Below are positions 7,276 through 15,214 of a DNA stretch of 33,217 nt, in pieces. Within the stretch, counting starts at the first letter, position 1. Each line of letters begins with the position of its first letter. Under the pieces are notes generated by a model. The model was given only the letters and a program-made list of their open reading frames with translations. It searched no databases and was not told where the DNA came from. A program made the position numbers and the translations under genes. The stretch is from Prevotellaceae bacterium UBA3849 (lineage in GTDB: Bacteria; Bacteroidota; Bacteroidia; Bacteroidales; Bacteroidaceae), in the NCBI GenBank assembly GCA_002392645.1, contig DGHL01000046.1, positions 15,375 through 48,591 on the forward strand, written 5' to 3'.

Positions 7276-8151
7276 CACGTCATGACGCATAGACCGGCTC
7301 AAAGTGTTGCCACAGAGTATTGCGGGTATGGCATACCAGTCGTGAAAGTGTAGCAGTAGTTTCAACAGGATGACTGATTTATAGAGCAGATACATGAAGT
7401 TGCCATTATGTTTTTGATATGTGTATAAGTCTGATATATACCCCTCGCGCTTGGTCTTGCTCCTCGCTTTCCTTGCGCTTTGTCCTTGCAGGTGGATAAA
7501 CCTATGCGTAGGATCCACCACACAACGTTTGCCTATGCGCCCTAAACGCATGGCAACGTCATATTCCTCGCCATACAGGAAGATGTTAATGTCGAACCCG
7601 CCGCACTGCCAGAATACGTCAGCTGGAAAGAGCATAAAAGCACCGTTGATGTGGTGTGCGGTGAAAGGCTCGCTATGCAGTTTCTTACGCGACGGATAAC
7701 GATATGGGAAACATTTCTCCAGTAATCCCTTCGGTATAATCTCGGTGATGACACCGTTCTCATGATTAAAGGATCTGACGAACTGCCCTTCCTTATTATA
7801 CTGTTGCGGTGTGATACAGCCAATGTCAGGATGCTCCGCGAGGTAATCCGTCAAAGGAGTGACGCAGTCCTCCGGCAACAATACATCGCTGTTGATGAAA
7901 CACAGATAGTCACCCCCGGCAAAGTTCGCCCCAAGCATATTTGCCGCGCCGAAGCCTAAGTTCTGTCTGCTGCAAATCAGCCGGCACCCCTCTGGCAACG
8001 ACTTCTCCAACATTTCCCTGTCATCAGCAGCAGAGGCATTGTCCACGATGATTATCTCGCTGCCTTGCAATGTCGCGTGAGATAAAATAGACCGTACGCA
8101 TTGAAGCGTCAGCGTGGCCGTGTTATAGTTAATAGTTACGAAGGATACCAT
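7246..8151 (-). CDS. Family 2 glycosyltransferase (rhamnosyltransferase-like)
   Basis: This is a 301-residue GT-A fold enzyme acting on the cytoplasmic side of the inner membrane. It shows VSFVTINYNT at the start, IIIVDNAS (about 33-40), QNLGFGAANMLGA, the metal-binding INSDV (about 87-91), HINGAFMLFP and the GGFDINIFLYGEEYDVAMR loop typical of WbbL-like O-antigen rhamnosyltransferases. Donor and acceptor are not decided by sequence. It is second in the operon after licD, about 128 bases downstream. Its ATG 8151 is directly preceded by an ATG-TAA start-stop pair (8157-8152), and its 3' end is partly duplicated downstream. Confidence 0.85.
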   Translation of the reverse strand: MVSFVTINYNTATLTLQCVRSILSHATLQGSEIIIVDNASAADDREMLEKSLPEGCRLICSRQNLGFGAANMLGANFAGGDYLCFINSDVLLPEDCVTPLTDYLAEHPDIGCITPQQYNKEGQFVRSFNHENGVITEIIPKGLLEKCFPYRYPSRKKLHSEPFTAHHINGAFMLFPADVFWQCGGFDINIFLYGEEYDVAMRLGRIGKRCVVDPTHRFIHLQGQSARKARSKTKREGYISDLYTYQKHNGNFMYLLYKSVILLKLLLHFHDWYAIPAILCGNTLSRSMRHDVNIFVKPEEQ

Positions 8152-8157
8152 TTACAT
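8152..8157 (-). promoter_or_regulatory. ATG-TAA start-stop directly before the GT2 start
   Basis: On the minus strand ATG TAA ATG GTA is read at 8157-8146: a start codon immediately followed by a stop, then the gene start in the same frame. Start-stop elements can stall ribosomes and lower expression in other systems. A role here is only a suggestion. Confidence 0.4.
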
Positions 8158-8160
8158 GTG

Positions 8161-8290
8161 GTGAGTTATGAGTTGTGAGTTGCAGCAACTAAACTGCTGC
8201 ATACCGAACAATTGCGAATCATAAAAATGAGTTGTTGTGGCTAAACTGCTGCACATCGAATAAAATTATGAATTATGCATTATGCATTAT
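8161..8290 (-). repeat. Junction repeats between licD and the GT2 gene
   Basis: Three 7-base units (gtgagtt, atgagtt, gtgagtt) lie at 8161-8181. A GCAGCA...TGCTGC hairpin follows at 8182-8200, and an imperfect copy of the gagttg...aactaaactgctgca block occurs near 8230-8255. At the licD end (8268-8290) the unit ATAATGCA is repeated and includes the licD stop codon. No protein-coding or promoter signal is clear here. Confidence 0.7.
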
Positions 8291-9089
8291 TGTAACCTTT
8301 TTCTAAATTCAAATAGTTAAAATTATGCTGTCTTTGGTGCTCGCCGTCTGGAATCACCATGTATTCGCCATATTTCTTGCTGAGATATGTATGCGCCTGT
8401 TCCACTCCGCAGAACTGCCGTCCTTCAAACTCCACCAACGTCGGCGTGCCAAGGATTTCCTTCGGCATCACGCCTTTCAGGCCATCGTCATGGTCAACCA
8501 CCAAAGCCGAATCTTCATAGTCAAATTCTGTCTGCAGTCGTTTCATCTTTTCCTGCAACTCCTGCATGGTATATACCTTTCGGCACAACAGCGGCAACCA
8601 TGAACTGGCACCATGACCATGACGGTAAGGATCCCTGTGTACGAAGTACAGAGCCTTCTTATACCATTGGTATTTCATGAAGTGCCAACGGCGACGCAGT
8701 TTTCCGTTGCACATGCCATCAAGTGGGAATATGTCAATATACACACCTCCCAGATAGCTCAAATGTGAGCGTTCTATAAGCGTAGTGCTTGCATCCTGCA
8801 GTTTCGCGAATGGAAGCGGATAGTTATCCCTGTCTGTCTCGTATGAAACTATCTCGTACGGAACCGGCAGCCATTCTTTGGCATGCGCTATAAGTGCCTC
8901 ATAGTCCTTGCGTGGCATTGCAATGTCAATGTCGTCATCCCATGGTATGAAACCTTTATGGCGCACTGCACCGAGCATGGTACCTGCCCACAGATAATAG
9001 CGCAGGTTATGCTTTTCGCACACTTCGTGTACGACGCTCAGGTTTCCTAATATCTTTTGCTGTAACTGTTTTAAATCGTATGATACCAT
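8280..9089 (-). CDS. licD: LicD family phosphotransferase
   Basis: The 269 residues fit the LicD family, which transfers phosphocholine or a similar phospho-group onto a sugar of a surface polysaccharide. The nucleotidyltransferase-fold core is clear: YYLWAGTMLGAVRHKGFIPW then DDDIDIAMPRKDYE (about 31-64), with DDDID as the metal-binding acidic cluster, followed by YIDIFPLDG. No LicA kinase or LicC cytidylyltransferase is in the window, so the donor is unknown and may not be CDP-choline. It is first in the minus-strand glycan operon, behind a promoter at 9113-9120, and its last codons run into an 8-base junction repeat. Confidence 0.85.
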   Translation of the reverse strand: MVSYDLKQLQQKILGNLSVVHEVCEKHNLRYYLWAGTMLGAVRHKGFIPWDDDIDIAMPRKDYEALIAHAKEWLPVPYEIVSYETDRDNYPLPFAKLQDASTTLIERSHLSYLGGVYIDIFPLDGMCNGKLRRRWHFMKYQWYKKALYFVHRDPYRHGHGASSWLPLLCRKVYTMQELQEKMKRLQTEFDYEDSALVVDHDDGLKGVMPKEILGTPTLVEFEGRQFCGVEQAHTYLSKKYGEYMVIPDGEHQRQHNFNYLNLEKGYNNA

Positions 9090-9112
9090 CCGTAAGAATA
9101 TATTCTATTCTG

Positions 9113-9120
9113 CAAATTTA
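9113..9120 (-). promoter_or_regulatory. Promoter of the licD operon
   Basis: On the minus strand TAAATTTG (9120-9113) fits the -7 element. No good TTTG is seen 19-21 bases upstream. The predicted start near 9106 leaves a leader of about 17 bases before the ATG at 9089. Confidence 0.5.
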
Positions 9121-9155
9121 CATATTTTTTTTCAATAAGCCTTAAATCTTACCGA

Positions 9156-9163
9156 TATTTTTG
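9156..9163 (+). promoter_or_regulatory. Possible promoter of the LpxL-like gene
   Basis: TATTTTTG fits the -7 consensus and points toward the acyltransferase gene, divergent from licD. There is no convincing -33 element. The leader would be about 80 bases. Confidence 0.4.
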
Positions 9164-9251
9164 GCGAAGTGCTTATATTTTTTTAAAAACAGCCTCAGTT
9201 TCACAATAAACACCGCTTAATCTCGTTTTGATATATATAATAAATGGAGTA

Positions 9252-10211
9252 ATGAGCTATAACAAAGAAAGATTTCATAAACTGAAGCAGACTGCATATT
9301 ACATTCTCTTTGGAGTATGGTGGTTGGTGTCACACTTGCCACTATGGTTCCTGCATAGCTTGGCGAGTGTAGCGTCAGTATTTTTGTTTTATATCATACG
9401 TTACCGACGTAAGGTAGTGCATGAAAACATAAAGACGTCGTTCCCGGAACTATCTTCACGGAAGCGCTGGATGATAGAACGACGCTATTACACTCATTTC
9501 TGCGACCTGCTTGTCGAGAGCGTGAAGTATTTCTCTATTTCAGAGAAAGAAATGAAACGCCGCATGAAGTTCAAGGGCATAGAACTACTTGAAGAATCAT
9601 GCCGCAACGGAAGATCATGCGGAGTATTCCTCGGTCATTACGGCAACTGGGAATGGATCAGCAGTATGCCGCTATGGATAGACAAGAATCTGTGTTTGTG
9701 TACGCAGCTGTATCATCCGTTAGAGAATTACGTTACAGACCAGCTGGTGCTTTATACACGTAAGCGCTTCGGCGGTGTTAACATCACTGCTGACAAGTCT
9801 ATCAAATACATGGTGAATTATCGTCGTCAGGGTAAGCCTATACTTGTAGGATTCATTGCGGACCAGGCTCCTTTCTGGGACAATATTTACTATTGGAGCG
9901 ATTTCCTTAATCACGAAACCCCTTGGTTTACCGGTGCCGAGCGCATAATGCAGAAACTCGACATGGACGTCTATTACCTTGACGTGCGACGCATCAAGCG
10001 TGGTTATTACATTGCTGAGTACAAACGCATCACCACAGAACCGAAGAAGTGTGAGCAGTTCTGGCTTACGGGTGAATACTCAAAGATGCTTGAGGCAACG
10101 ATAAAGCGCGCTCCATCATATTGGTTGTGGAGTCATCGCCGTTGGAAACGGACCAAGGAAGAATGGCTGAAGATAACGCATGGCGGCCTAACACTGCGTA
10201 AGAAGAATTGA
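9252..10211 (+). CDS. Lipid A biosynthesis acyltransferase (LpxL/HtrB-like)
   Basis: This 319-residue inner-membrane acyltransferase would add a late fatty acid to lipid A or a related lipid. It has one N-terminal hydrophobic stretch (YYILFGVWWLVSHLPLWFL), then the catalytic HX4E motif in GVFLGHYGNWEW, VGFIADQAP and a C-terminal YWLWSHRRWKR, all typical of the LpxL/HtrB/MsbB family. I start it at ATG 9252 (MSYNKERF); an upstream TTG at 9228 would add only ATA-rich codons. Its last codons AAG AAG AAT TGA already match the 8-base repeat that links it to the next gene, so cotranslation with the LtaS-type gene is plausible. Confidence 0.85.
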   Translation: MSYNKERFHKLKQTAYYILFGVWWLVSHLPLWFLHSLASVASVFLFYIIRYRRKVVHENIKTSFPELSSRKRWMIERRYYTHFCDLLVESVKYFSISEKEMKRRMKFKGIELLEESCRNGRSCGVFLGHYGNWEWISSMPLWIDKNLCLCTQLYHPLENYVTDQLVLYTRKRFGGVNITADKSIKYMVNYRRQGKPILVGFIADQAPFWDNIYYWSDFLNHETPWFTGAERIMQKLDMDVYYLDVRRIKRGYYIAEYKRITTEPKKCEQFWLTGEYSKMLEATIKRAPSYWLWSHRRWKRTKEEWLKITHGGLTLRKKN

Positions 10212-10255
10212 AGAATTGAAAAACTGAAAAATTGAAGGATTGAAGAATTGAAGAA
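10208..10255 (+). repeat. Six-unit 8-base tandem repeat: ladder of overlapping mini-ORFs
   Basis: Units begin at 10208, 10216, 10224, 10232, 10240 and 10248, each reading NTGAARRA (TTGAAGAA, TTGAAAAA, CTGAAAAA, TTGAAGGA, TTGAAGAA, TTGAAGAA). From each unit a frame NTG AAR RAY TGA can be read, and its TGA overlaps the next NTG. The chain begins in the lpxL stop (10209-10211) and ends in the TTG start of the LtaS-type gene (10248). The structure is read directly; a coupling role is inferred. Confidence 0.9.
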
Positions 10256-12122
10256 TATTTATAAAATATTTTTTTGCGTATTTCTCGCTTGGACATTGGT
10301 AGGAGTCTTGAGCAAGGTGCCGTTTCTGCTGATGTATGGTTCCCTGCTAAATGATGCAGGCGCGGCAGAACGTGTGGCGATGATGTGGCATGGACTAAGG
10401 CTCGACATTGCCATCGCAGGCTATCTTACTTTGTTGCCGGGGCTGATGCTTTTGGTGAGATTATGGTACAAAGGAAAAGGACTGCGATATGTTTGGAATG
10501 GATATTTCATCGTCACCGCGTTGCTATATTCCCTTGCTATCATTTCGAATTTAGGACTTTACGGCTATTGGGGGTTCCCGCTTGATAGCACACCTTTGAT
10601 GTACCTAAGGACTTCGCCTGCCGATGCCATGGCAAGCATGACTACATGGCAACTCATATGCGCTCCTGTGGCTGTCATTCTTCTCGCAGCATTTATATAC
10701 TATGTATTTCACAAGATATCAAAACCTGAGTCTTGTGACAATCGGTCTGTATACAGGACACCAAATAGTTCGCTCTATACCCAGCGACGCTTCACTTGCA
10801 AAGTATTCTTCAATTCTTTAATCCTCCTCATTCTTACGGCATTGCTGATATTGCCTATTCGTGGTGGCGTAGGTACGGGTACCAATCATACCGGCAGTGT
10901 TTATTTCTCAACAAACATCCGTTTGAATCATGCAGCTGTCAATCCTGCATTCAGTTTTATAGAATCTGTATTGCATCAGGAAGAAATAGGAACGAAATAT
11001 CGCTTCATGTCTGACAAGGAGGCTACGACGTTGTTCCATAAGATGACTCACACTGCACTCAGGCCTTCCGCCACAGCCAAGCGGTATAATGTCATCCTTA
11101 TATCTCTTGAGAGTTTCTCTGACTCCATAATGCATATACCCGGCGTCACTCCTTGTCTGAACAAGTTGGCTGACGAGGGCTTGCATTTCCATAACTTCTA
11201 TGCCAACAGTTTCCGCACCGACAGGGCTTTGGTGGCAATACACAGCGCACTGCCTGCACAGCCTACCATGAGTGTGATGGACATGCCGCGCAAGAGTACT
11301 TCATTGCCTTCCATTGCCAGTTCTTTGGCACAGAAGGGTTACTCCACCACATTCTATTACGGTGGCGACATCAACTACAGCAACATGCGCTCGTATTTCG
11401 TCGGCACTGGCTTTCAGCACATAGTGTCTGATGTTGACTTCCCTAAAAAACTGCATACTGGCAAATGGGGTGTTGCCGACGGTCCGGTATTTGACCGTAT
11501 GCTTGCCGACATCAAGTCTGACAGAAGCGGCAAGCCTTTCTACCGCAGCATTATGACAGAGAGCAGCCATGAGCCTTTTGACGTACCAAATTATAAAAAG
11601 ATAAAGTCGTCTCCCGAACTTAACGCCTTTGCATACGCCGACGAATGCCTTGGCAGGTTCATGAATCAACTGGCTGCCCTACCCTGCTGGCGCAACACCC
11701 TTGTGGTTATCGTGCCCGATCATCTCGGTGCCCACCCGGCTAATGCAGACAACTATCAGCAATGGCGTTTCCGTGTACCTCTCATCCTTTCTGGCGGTGC
11801 CATAGAAGACTTCAAGGCTGACGCACAGGAGTCGCTTGACGTGATAGGTTCGCAGATAGACATCGCAGCCACCGTACTAGCATTGCTTGGCATAGACCAT
11901 AGTGACTTCACCTATTCCAAGGATTTGCTTGACCCTATTGCACCTCACTTTGCTTTTTTCACCTTCCCCGATGCCATAGGCATAACCACCGACAGCGGAA
12001 GGATTATTTACGATAACACCTCTAATAAGGTAGCACAGCAGACTGGCACTGATAGTGAAACACTCGTAAAACAAGCACAGGCTTTCTTACAAAAACTTTA
12101 CGATGACTTGGATAAAAGGTAG
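10248..12122 (+). CDS. LTA synthase family membrane phosphotransferase (sulfatase fold)
   Basis: The 624-residue protein has four or five N-terminal membrane segments (residues 1-215) and an extracytoplasmic alkaline-phosphatase/sulfatase-fold domain. It belongs with LtaS, OpgB and phosphoethanolamine transferases, which move glycerol-phosphate or a similar group from a phospholipid to a glycan. The domain shows NVILISLESFSDS with metal ligand E288, a probable catalytic threonine T324 in NSFRTDRALVA, YYGGDINYSNM, SSHEPFDVP and IVPDHLGAH (D491, H492). The nucleophile is Thr, so formylglycine maturation is not needed. The start is a TTG inside the 8-base repeat; no ATG exists before residue 29, which is inside the first membrane segment. 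Confidence 0.85.
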   Translation: MKNIYKIFFCVFLAWTLVGVLSKVPFLLMYGSLLNDAGAAERVAMMWHGLRLDIAIAGYLTLLPGLMLLVRLWYKGKGLRYVWNGYFIVTALLYSLAIISNLGLYGYWGFPLDSTPLMYLRTSPADAMASMTTWQLICAPVAVILLAAFIYYVFHKISKPESCDNRSVYRTPNSSLYTQRRFTCKVFFNSLILLILTALLILPIRGGVGTGTNHTGSVYFSTNIRLNHAAVNPAFSFIESVLHQEEIGTKYRFMSDKEATTLFHKMTHTALRPSATAKRYNVILISLESFSDSIMHIPGVTPCLNKLADEGLHFHNFYANSFRTDRALVAIHSALPAQPTMSVMDMPRKSTSLPSIASSLAQKGYSTTFYYGGDINYSNMRSYFVGTGFQHIVSDVDFPKKLHTGKWGVADGPVFDRMLADIKSDRSGKPFYRSIMTESSHEPFDVPNYKKIKSSPELNAFAYADECLGRFMNQLAALPCWRNTLVVIVPDHLGAHPANADNYQQWRFRVPLILSGGAIEDFKADAQESLDVIGSQIDIAATVLALLGIDHSDFTYSKDLLDPIAPHFAFFTFPDAIGITTDSGRIIYDNTSNKVAQQTGTDSETLVKQAQAFLQKLYDDLDKR

Positions 12123-12139
12123 AAATATCCAGTCTAAAC

Positions 12140-12180
12140 ACTGTAGTGGATAAAAAAGTAACTTTTTTATCCACTACAGT
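12140..12180 (+). promoter_or_regulatory. 41-base perfect palindrome before the AAA ATPase gene
   Basis: ACTGTAGTGGATAAAAAAGT (12140-12159) and its exact reverse complement (12161-12180) flank a single A. A third half-site, GGATAAAAAAGT, is found at 12191-12202 inside the promoter. It may act as terminator for the LtaS-type gene (TTTGTTTTATT follows) or as operator for the ATPase gene. Confidence 0.75.
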
Positions 12181-12211
12181 TTGTTTTATTGGATAAAAAA
12201 GTGTAACTTTG
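12180..12211 (+). promoter_or_regulatory. Promoter of the AAA/DUF4143 gene
   Basis: TTTG (12180-12183), a 20-base spacer and TAACTTTG (12204-12211) form an excellent Bacteroidota promoter. The -33 element touches the end of the palindrome, and the spacer contains a third GGATAAAAAAGT half-site. The leader to ATG 12230 is about 12-15 bases. Confidence 0.75.
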
Positions 12212-12229
12212 CACCCAAAATCATTTCCT

Positions 12230-13441
12230 ATGAGAGCAGTTATACTTAATCAACGAAAAGAGCGCGACGAACTGTTAGAGCGTCACTATTTGGAGCGCAA
12301 GACAAAATTCAATTCCGATGAACTGTTGGCAAACAATCTGATTAAACTGGTCAGTGGTCCACGCAGAGTTGGAAAGTCAACTTATGCGCTTTTAATGCTA
12401 AAGGGCAAGAACTTTGCCTATCTGAATTTCGATGATGACCAATTACTTGCTATGTGGGACGAAGAAACCGTCATGCAGATATTAGACGAGGTCTATCCTA
12501 ATTATGAATACATGCTGCTTGATGAGGTTCAGAACCTGAACGATTGGGATTTGTGGATTTCTAAACTCTACCGAAGAGGAAAGAATCTGATTGTAACTGG
12601 CAGCAATGCAAAGATGCTGAGCAGCGAGATGGCTACCGTGCTTACAGGGCGTTATATACAAATAGACATGATGCCATTCAGCATGCAGGAAGTGGCAGAG
12701 TGGAATAATACCGATATCAGGAGTATTGCTGACGACTACCTTCACAATGGGGGGTATCCCGAAACGGTACAGGCGCGTAGCATTGTCAAGAATTATCTCT
12801 TTACACTATTCGACAATATCGTATGGAAAGATGTCTGCAAGCGTCACAAGGTGCGCAACTCTACAGACTTAAACACCTTGGCAGTATATCTTCTCGCAAA
12901 CTTCTGCAACCCTATCAGTGCCAATGACTTAAAAACAGAATTGGGATTCTCGAGTGTTACCACCACGAAGAAATTTATGGACTACCTACATGAACCTTTC
13001 CTGTTTTTCTTCCTTATGCGTTATGATAACAAGATGAAGATAATGAAGAAAGCGGCGCAGAAGATCTATGTGGTAGATAATGGTTTTGTGACATCCAGGG
13101 CTTTCAACATAAGCGAGAACATCGGACGATTATTGGAGAATCAGGTCTTCACAGAATTGCTGCGCAGAGGTTATAATACAGAACGTACACTTTTCTATTA
13201 TCGCTCACGCAACGACAAGGAGATAGATTTTGTAATACGTGACGATTTCCACATCAAACAGCTTATTCAGGTCAGCTATACTCTTACGAATGCAAAAACT
13301 GAAAAGAGAGAAGTTGATGCCCTTGTAGAGGCAGCAGGAGAGCTTCACTGTTCTAACTTGCTGATAGTAACCGCAGATGAGGAACGCACAATTGAGAAAA
13401 ACGGATACACAATAAAAGTCATACCTATATATAAGATGTAA
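12230..13441 (+). CDS. AAA_14/DUF4143 ATP-binding protein
   Basis: This 403-residue protein belongs to a family common as accessory genes in Bacteroidota. The N-terminal P-loop domain shows Walker A GPRRVGKST (about 43-51), Walker B YMLLDEVQNL and the sensor VTGSNAKMLSSE. The C-terminal DUF4143 part has a nuclease-like fold with KIYVVDNGF, LENQVFTELLRRGY and EIDFVIRD...LIQVSY, which resembles the E-x-D/Q-x-Y pattern of PD-(D/E)XK proteins. The cellular role is not known. The start at ATG 12230 is set by the promoter, since an upstream ATG at 12209 lies within it. It interrupts the glycan genes and looks like an insertion; a tail of a similar ATPase is decayed at 3470-3637. Confidence 0.85.
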   Translation: MRAVILNQRKERDELLERHYLERKTKFNSDELLANNLIKLVSGPRRVGKSTYALLMLKGKNFAYLNFDDDQLLAMWDEETVMQILDEVYPNYEYMLLDEVQNLNDWDLWISKLYRRGKNLIVTGSNAKMLSSEMATVLTGRYIQIDMMPFSMQEVAEWNNTDIRSIADDYLHNGGYPETVQARSIVKNYLFTLFDNIVWKDVCKRHKVRNSTDLNTLAVYLLANFCNPISANDLKTELGFSSVTTTKKFMDYLHEPFLFFFLMRYDNKMKIMKKAAQKIYVVDNGFVTSRAFNISENIGRLLENQVFTELLRRGYNTERTLFYYRSRNDKEIDFVIRDDFHIKQLIQVSYTLTNAKTEKREVDALVEAAGELHCSNLLIVTADEERTIEKNGYTIKVIPIYKM

Positions 13442-13469
13442 TATTCTATGTATTTCAAAATGATTAATT

Positions 13470-14366
13470 ATGTCAATATCAAACGAACTACGTAAACTAA
13501 GATACAGATGCCTGTCATGGAGCAGGCATCCGGAACTCAAGCCTTCAGACGAACCTATCGACGTGGTGATACCCATCATAGCGAAAGACCTGAAGATTCT
13601 GCCGCTGTGCCTTGAAGGTGTCAGGAAGTGCGTATGCCACACCATAAAGCAGATATACATAGTGGCTCCAGCTCAAAAGGAGATAATTGATTTCTGCACC
13701 GCCAACGACCTGGAGTTCGTCAATGAGAACGATGTCTTCGGCTATGCTCCGAAGGATCTCAAGATAATATTGGCTAACGGCAGCGATCGCAGCGGCTGGC
13801 TGTTTCAGCAATTCGTCAAACTATCTGGTGCCATCGGCACATGCCGCTATTATCTATGCATTGATGCCGACCACGTACTGATACATCCACACGTATTCCT
13901 AACCGACAAACAAGAGACGGTGTTCTATCTCTGCTACGAGGACCACCAGCCTTACTATGATATCATACGCCGTATAATGCCGGACCTGGAGATTGCCAAC
14001 CTGTCATACGTTGACCACAAGATGCTGTTCGACAAGGAGCAATTGCATGAACTGCACGAGACCCTGAGTCGTAACCACGGCGGTAAGCCTTGGCAGCAGG
14101 TCATAACAGACAACCTTGACTATAATGAGCAATCTGGTTTCTCGGAGTTCGAGACCTATGGTAACTTTGTACAGCGCAAGGTGTTACGCCCATGGCAACA
14201 GAAACGACTGCCCTACAGAAAGATTGCCGACTATGACACTCTGCGTAGCAAATATGCAAAATGGTTCAGGTGGACTCTCACATTCCCTGACTATATGAGG
14301 GAGAATAAACAGACCCACCCCAACCCTTCCTGTGAGGGAGGGAGGTCCAAACGACTAAACGACTAA
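13470..14366 (+). CDS. DUF6492 family, putative glycosyltransferase
   Basis: The 298-residue protein opens with a strand IDVVIPIIAKDLKILPLCLEG like a GT-A enzyme. It then has GWLFQQFVKLSGA, a DxD-like motif in YLCIDADHVLIHP (about 127-139), DHQPYYDIIRR, and SGFSEFETYGNFV, the signature stretch of DUF6492. A glycosyltransferase role is likely from fold and neighbours but unproved. The last 18 or so residues (from about QTHPNPSCEGG) are probably not part of the domain: the DNA there is a REP-like G/C-rich hairpin followed by AAACGACT repeats, which the frame runs through before meeting a stop. Confidence 0.7.
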   Translation: MSISNELRKLRYRCLSWSRHPELKPSDEPIDVVIPIIAKDLKILPLCLEGVRKCVCHTIKQIYIVAPAQKEIIDFCTANDLEFVNENDVFGYAPKDLKIILANGSDRSGWLFQQFVKLSGAIGTCRYYLCIDADHVLIHPHVFLTDKQETVFYLCYEDHQPYYDIIRRIMPDLEIANLSYVDHKMLFDKEQLHELHETLSRNHGGKPWQQVITDNLDYNEQSGFSEFETYGNFVQRKVLRPWQQKRLPYRKIADYDTLRSKYAKWFRWTLTFPDYMRENKQTHPNPSCEGGRSKRLND

Positions 14367-14382
14367 TCCCCCAAACGACTAA
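14318..14382 (+). repeat. REP-like hairpin plus 8-base AAACGACT repeats
   Basis: CCCTTCC TGTGA GGGAGGG (about 14328-14346) can fold into a hairpin allowing one G-T pair. AAACGACT then occurs at 14349, 14357 and again near 14373, with the DUF6492 stop inside. Related ACGACTA units occur far away at 32413-32520. A second REP-like C-rich/G-rich segment lies at about 17238-17275. Confidence 0.6.
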
Positions 14383-14383
14383 T

Positions 14384-15214
14384 ATGATTTTTGCAAGAGA
14401 TAAAAGCCAGATGTGCAACAACCTGTTGCAGTTTGCCCATGTATATGCCTGGGCGCGTGAGCACGACCGCAGCGTCATGTCCATGCGCTTCAGCTATAAG
14501 TATCCCTATTTCAAGATTACCCACTCACGCTACACCAGTTTCTGTATGTATCTGGTGGCAAAATATGCCGCCGCACTGCGACTGCTGCCCACGGCACGCT
14601 TCAAGTCGCAAGACGACCCTGCGGCTTCCGAGCAGATTATGTTGCGCCACAAGTACGTAGTAGTAAGCGGATGGTTCTGCCGTTGGTACGACCTCTTCCT
14701 GAAATACCGCAGCGAGATATGCGACCTCTTTACAATCGACGAGCGTTATACCGCCGCTGTTGCTGAGCGCATGAAACAATGTGAGGCAGAGTCATGTATT
14801 GAAAAAATAAGGTTAGGTGTACACATACGTCGCGGTGACTACAAGGAGTGGGGTGGTGGAATATACTATTATGATGATGCTAAATATGCCTCATACATAA
14901 ACACTTTTGCGCGAATGATGAATGGAAAGACGGTATATGTGTATCTATCAACAAATGATTGTGAATTGTCTGCTGAGAGTATAAAATCTTATATTACAGA
15001 GCACAATGTTCGTATTATATTGATGAGGGGCAATGCCGTGGAGGATTTGTATATGCTCTCAGAGTGTGACTACGTAATGGGACCGCCAAGCACTTATTCC
15101 CTTGTTGCAGTGATGTATCGCGACATACCACTGCTGCGTATGGACACTGCCACGGAAAACTTTACTTTGGCAGACTTTAAGCCGTTTGACTATTGGTTTC
15201 GTATTATTGTCTGA
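14384..15214 (+). CDS. Alpha-1,2-fucosyltransferase-like protein (GT11-like)
   Basis: This 276-residue protein has the motif HIRRGDY in LGVHIRRGDYKEW (about residue 147), the GDP-fucose binding signature of GT11 and related fucosyltransferases. A downstream SECDYVMGPPSTYSLVA block matches the second conserved motif. The N-terminus QMCNNLLQFAHVYAWAREH replaces the usual G-LGNQMFQYA start, so it may be a divergent branch. Fucose as donor is likely; the linkage is a guess. The ATG is 17 bases after the DUF6492 stop, and the gene converges with the GT87-FGE gene with a 25-base overlap at the 3' ends. Confidence 0.75.
   Translation: MIFARDKSQMCNNLLQFAHVYAWAREHDRSVMSMRFSYKYPYFKITHSRYTSFCMYLVAKYAAALRLLPTARFKSQDDPAASEQIMLRHKYVVVSGWFCRWYDLFLKYRSEICDLFTIDERYTAAVAERMKQCEAESCIEKIRLGVHIRRGDYKEWGGGIYYYDDAKYASYINTFARMMNGKTVYVYLSTNDCELSAESIKSYITEHNVRIILMRGNAVEDLYMLSECDYVMGPPSTYSLVAVMYRDIPLLRMDTATENFTLADFKPFDYWFRIIV

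Noticed and set aside
9228..9251. TTG start adding eight residues to the LpxL-like protein
   Set aside because: The added codons are an A/T-rich run without family support; ATG 9252 is more likely.
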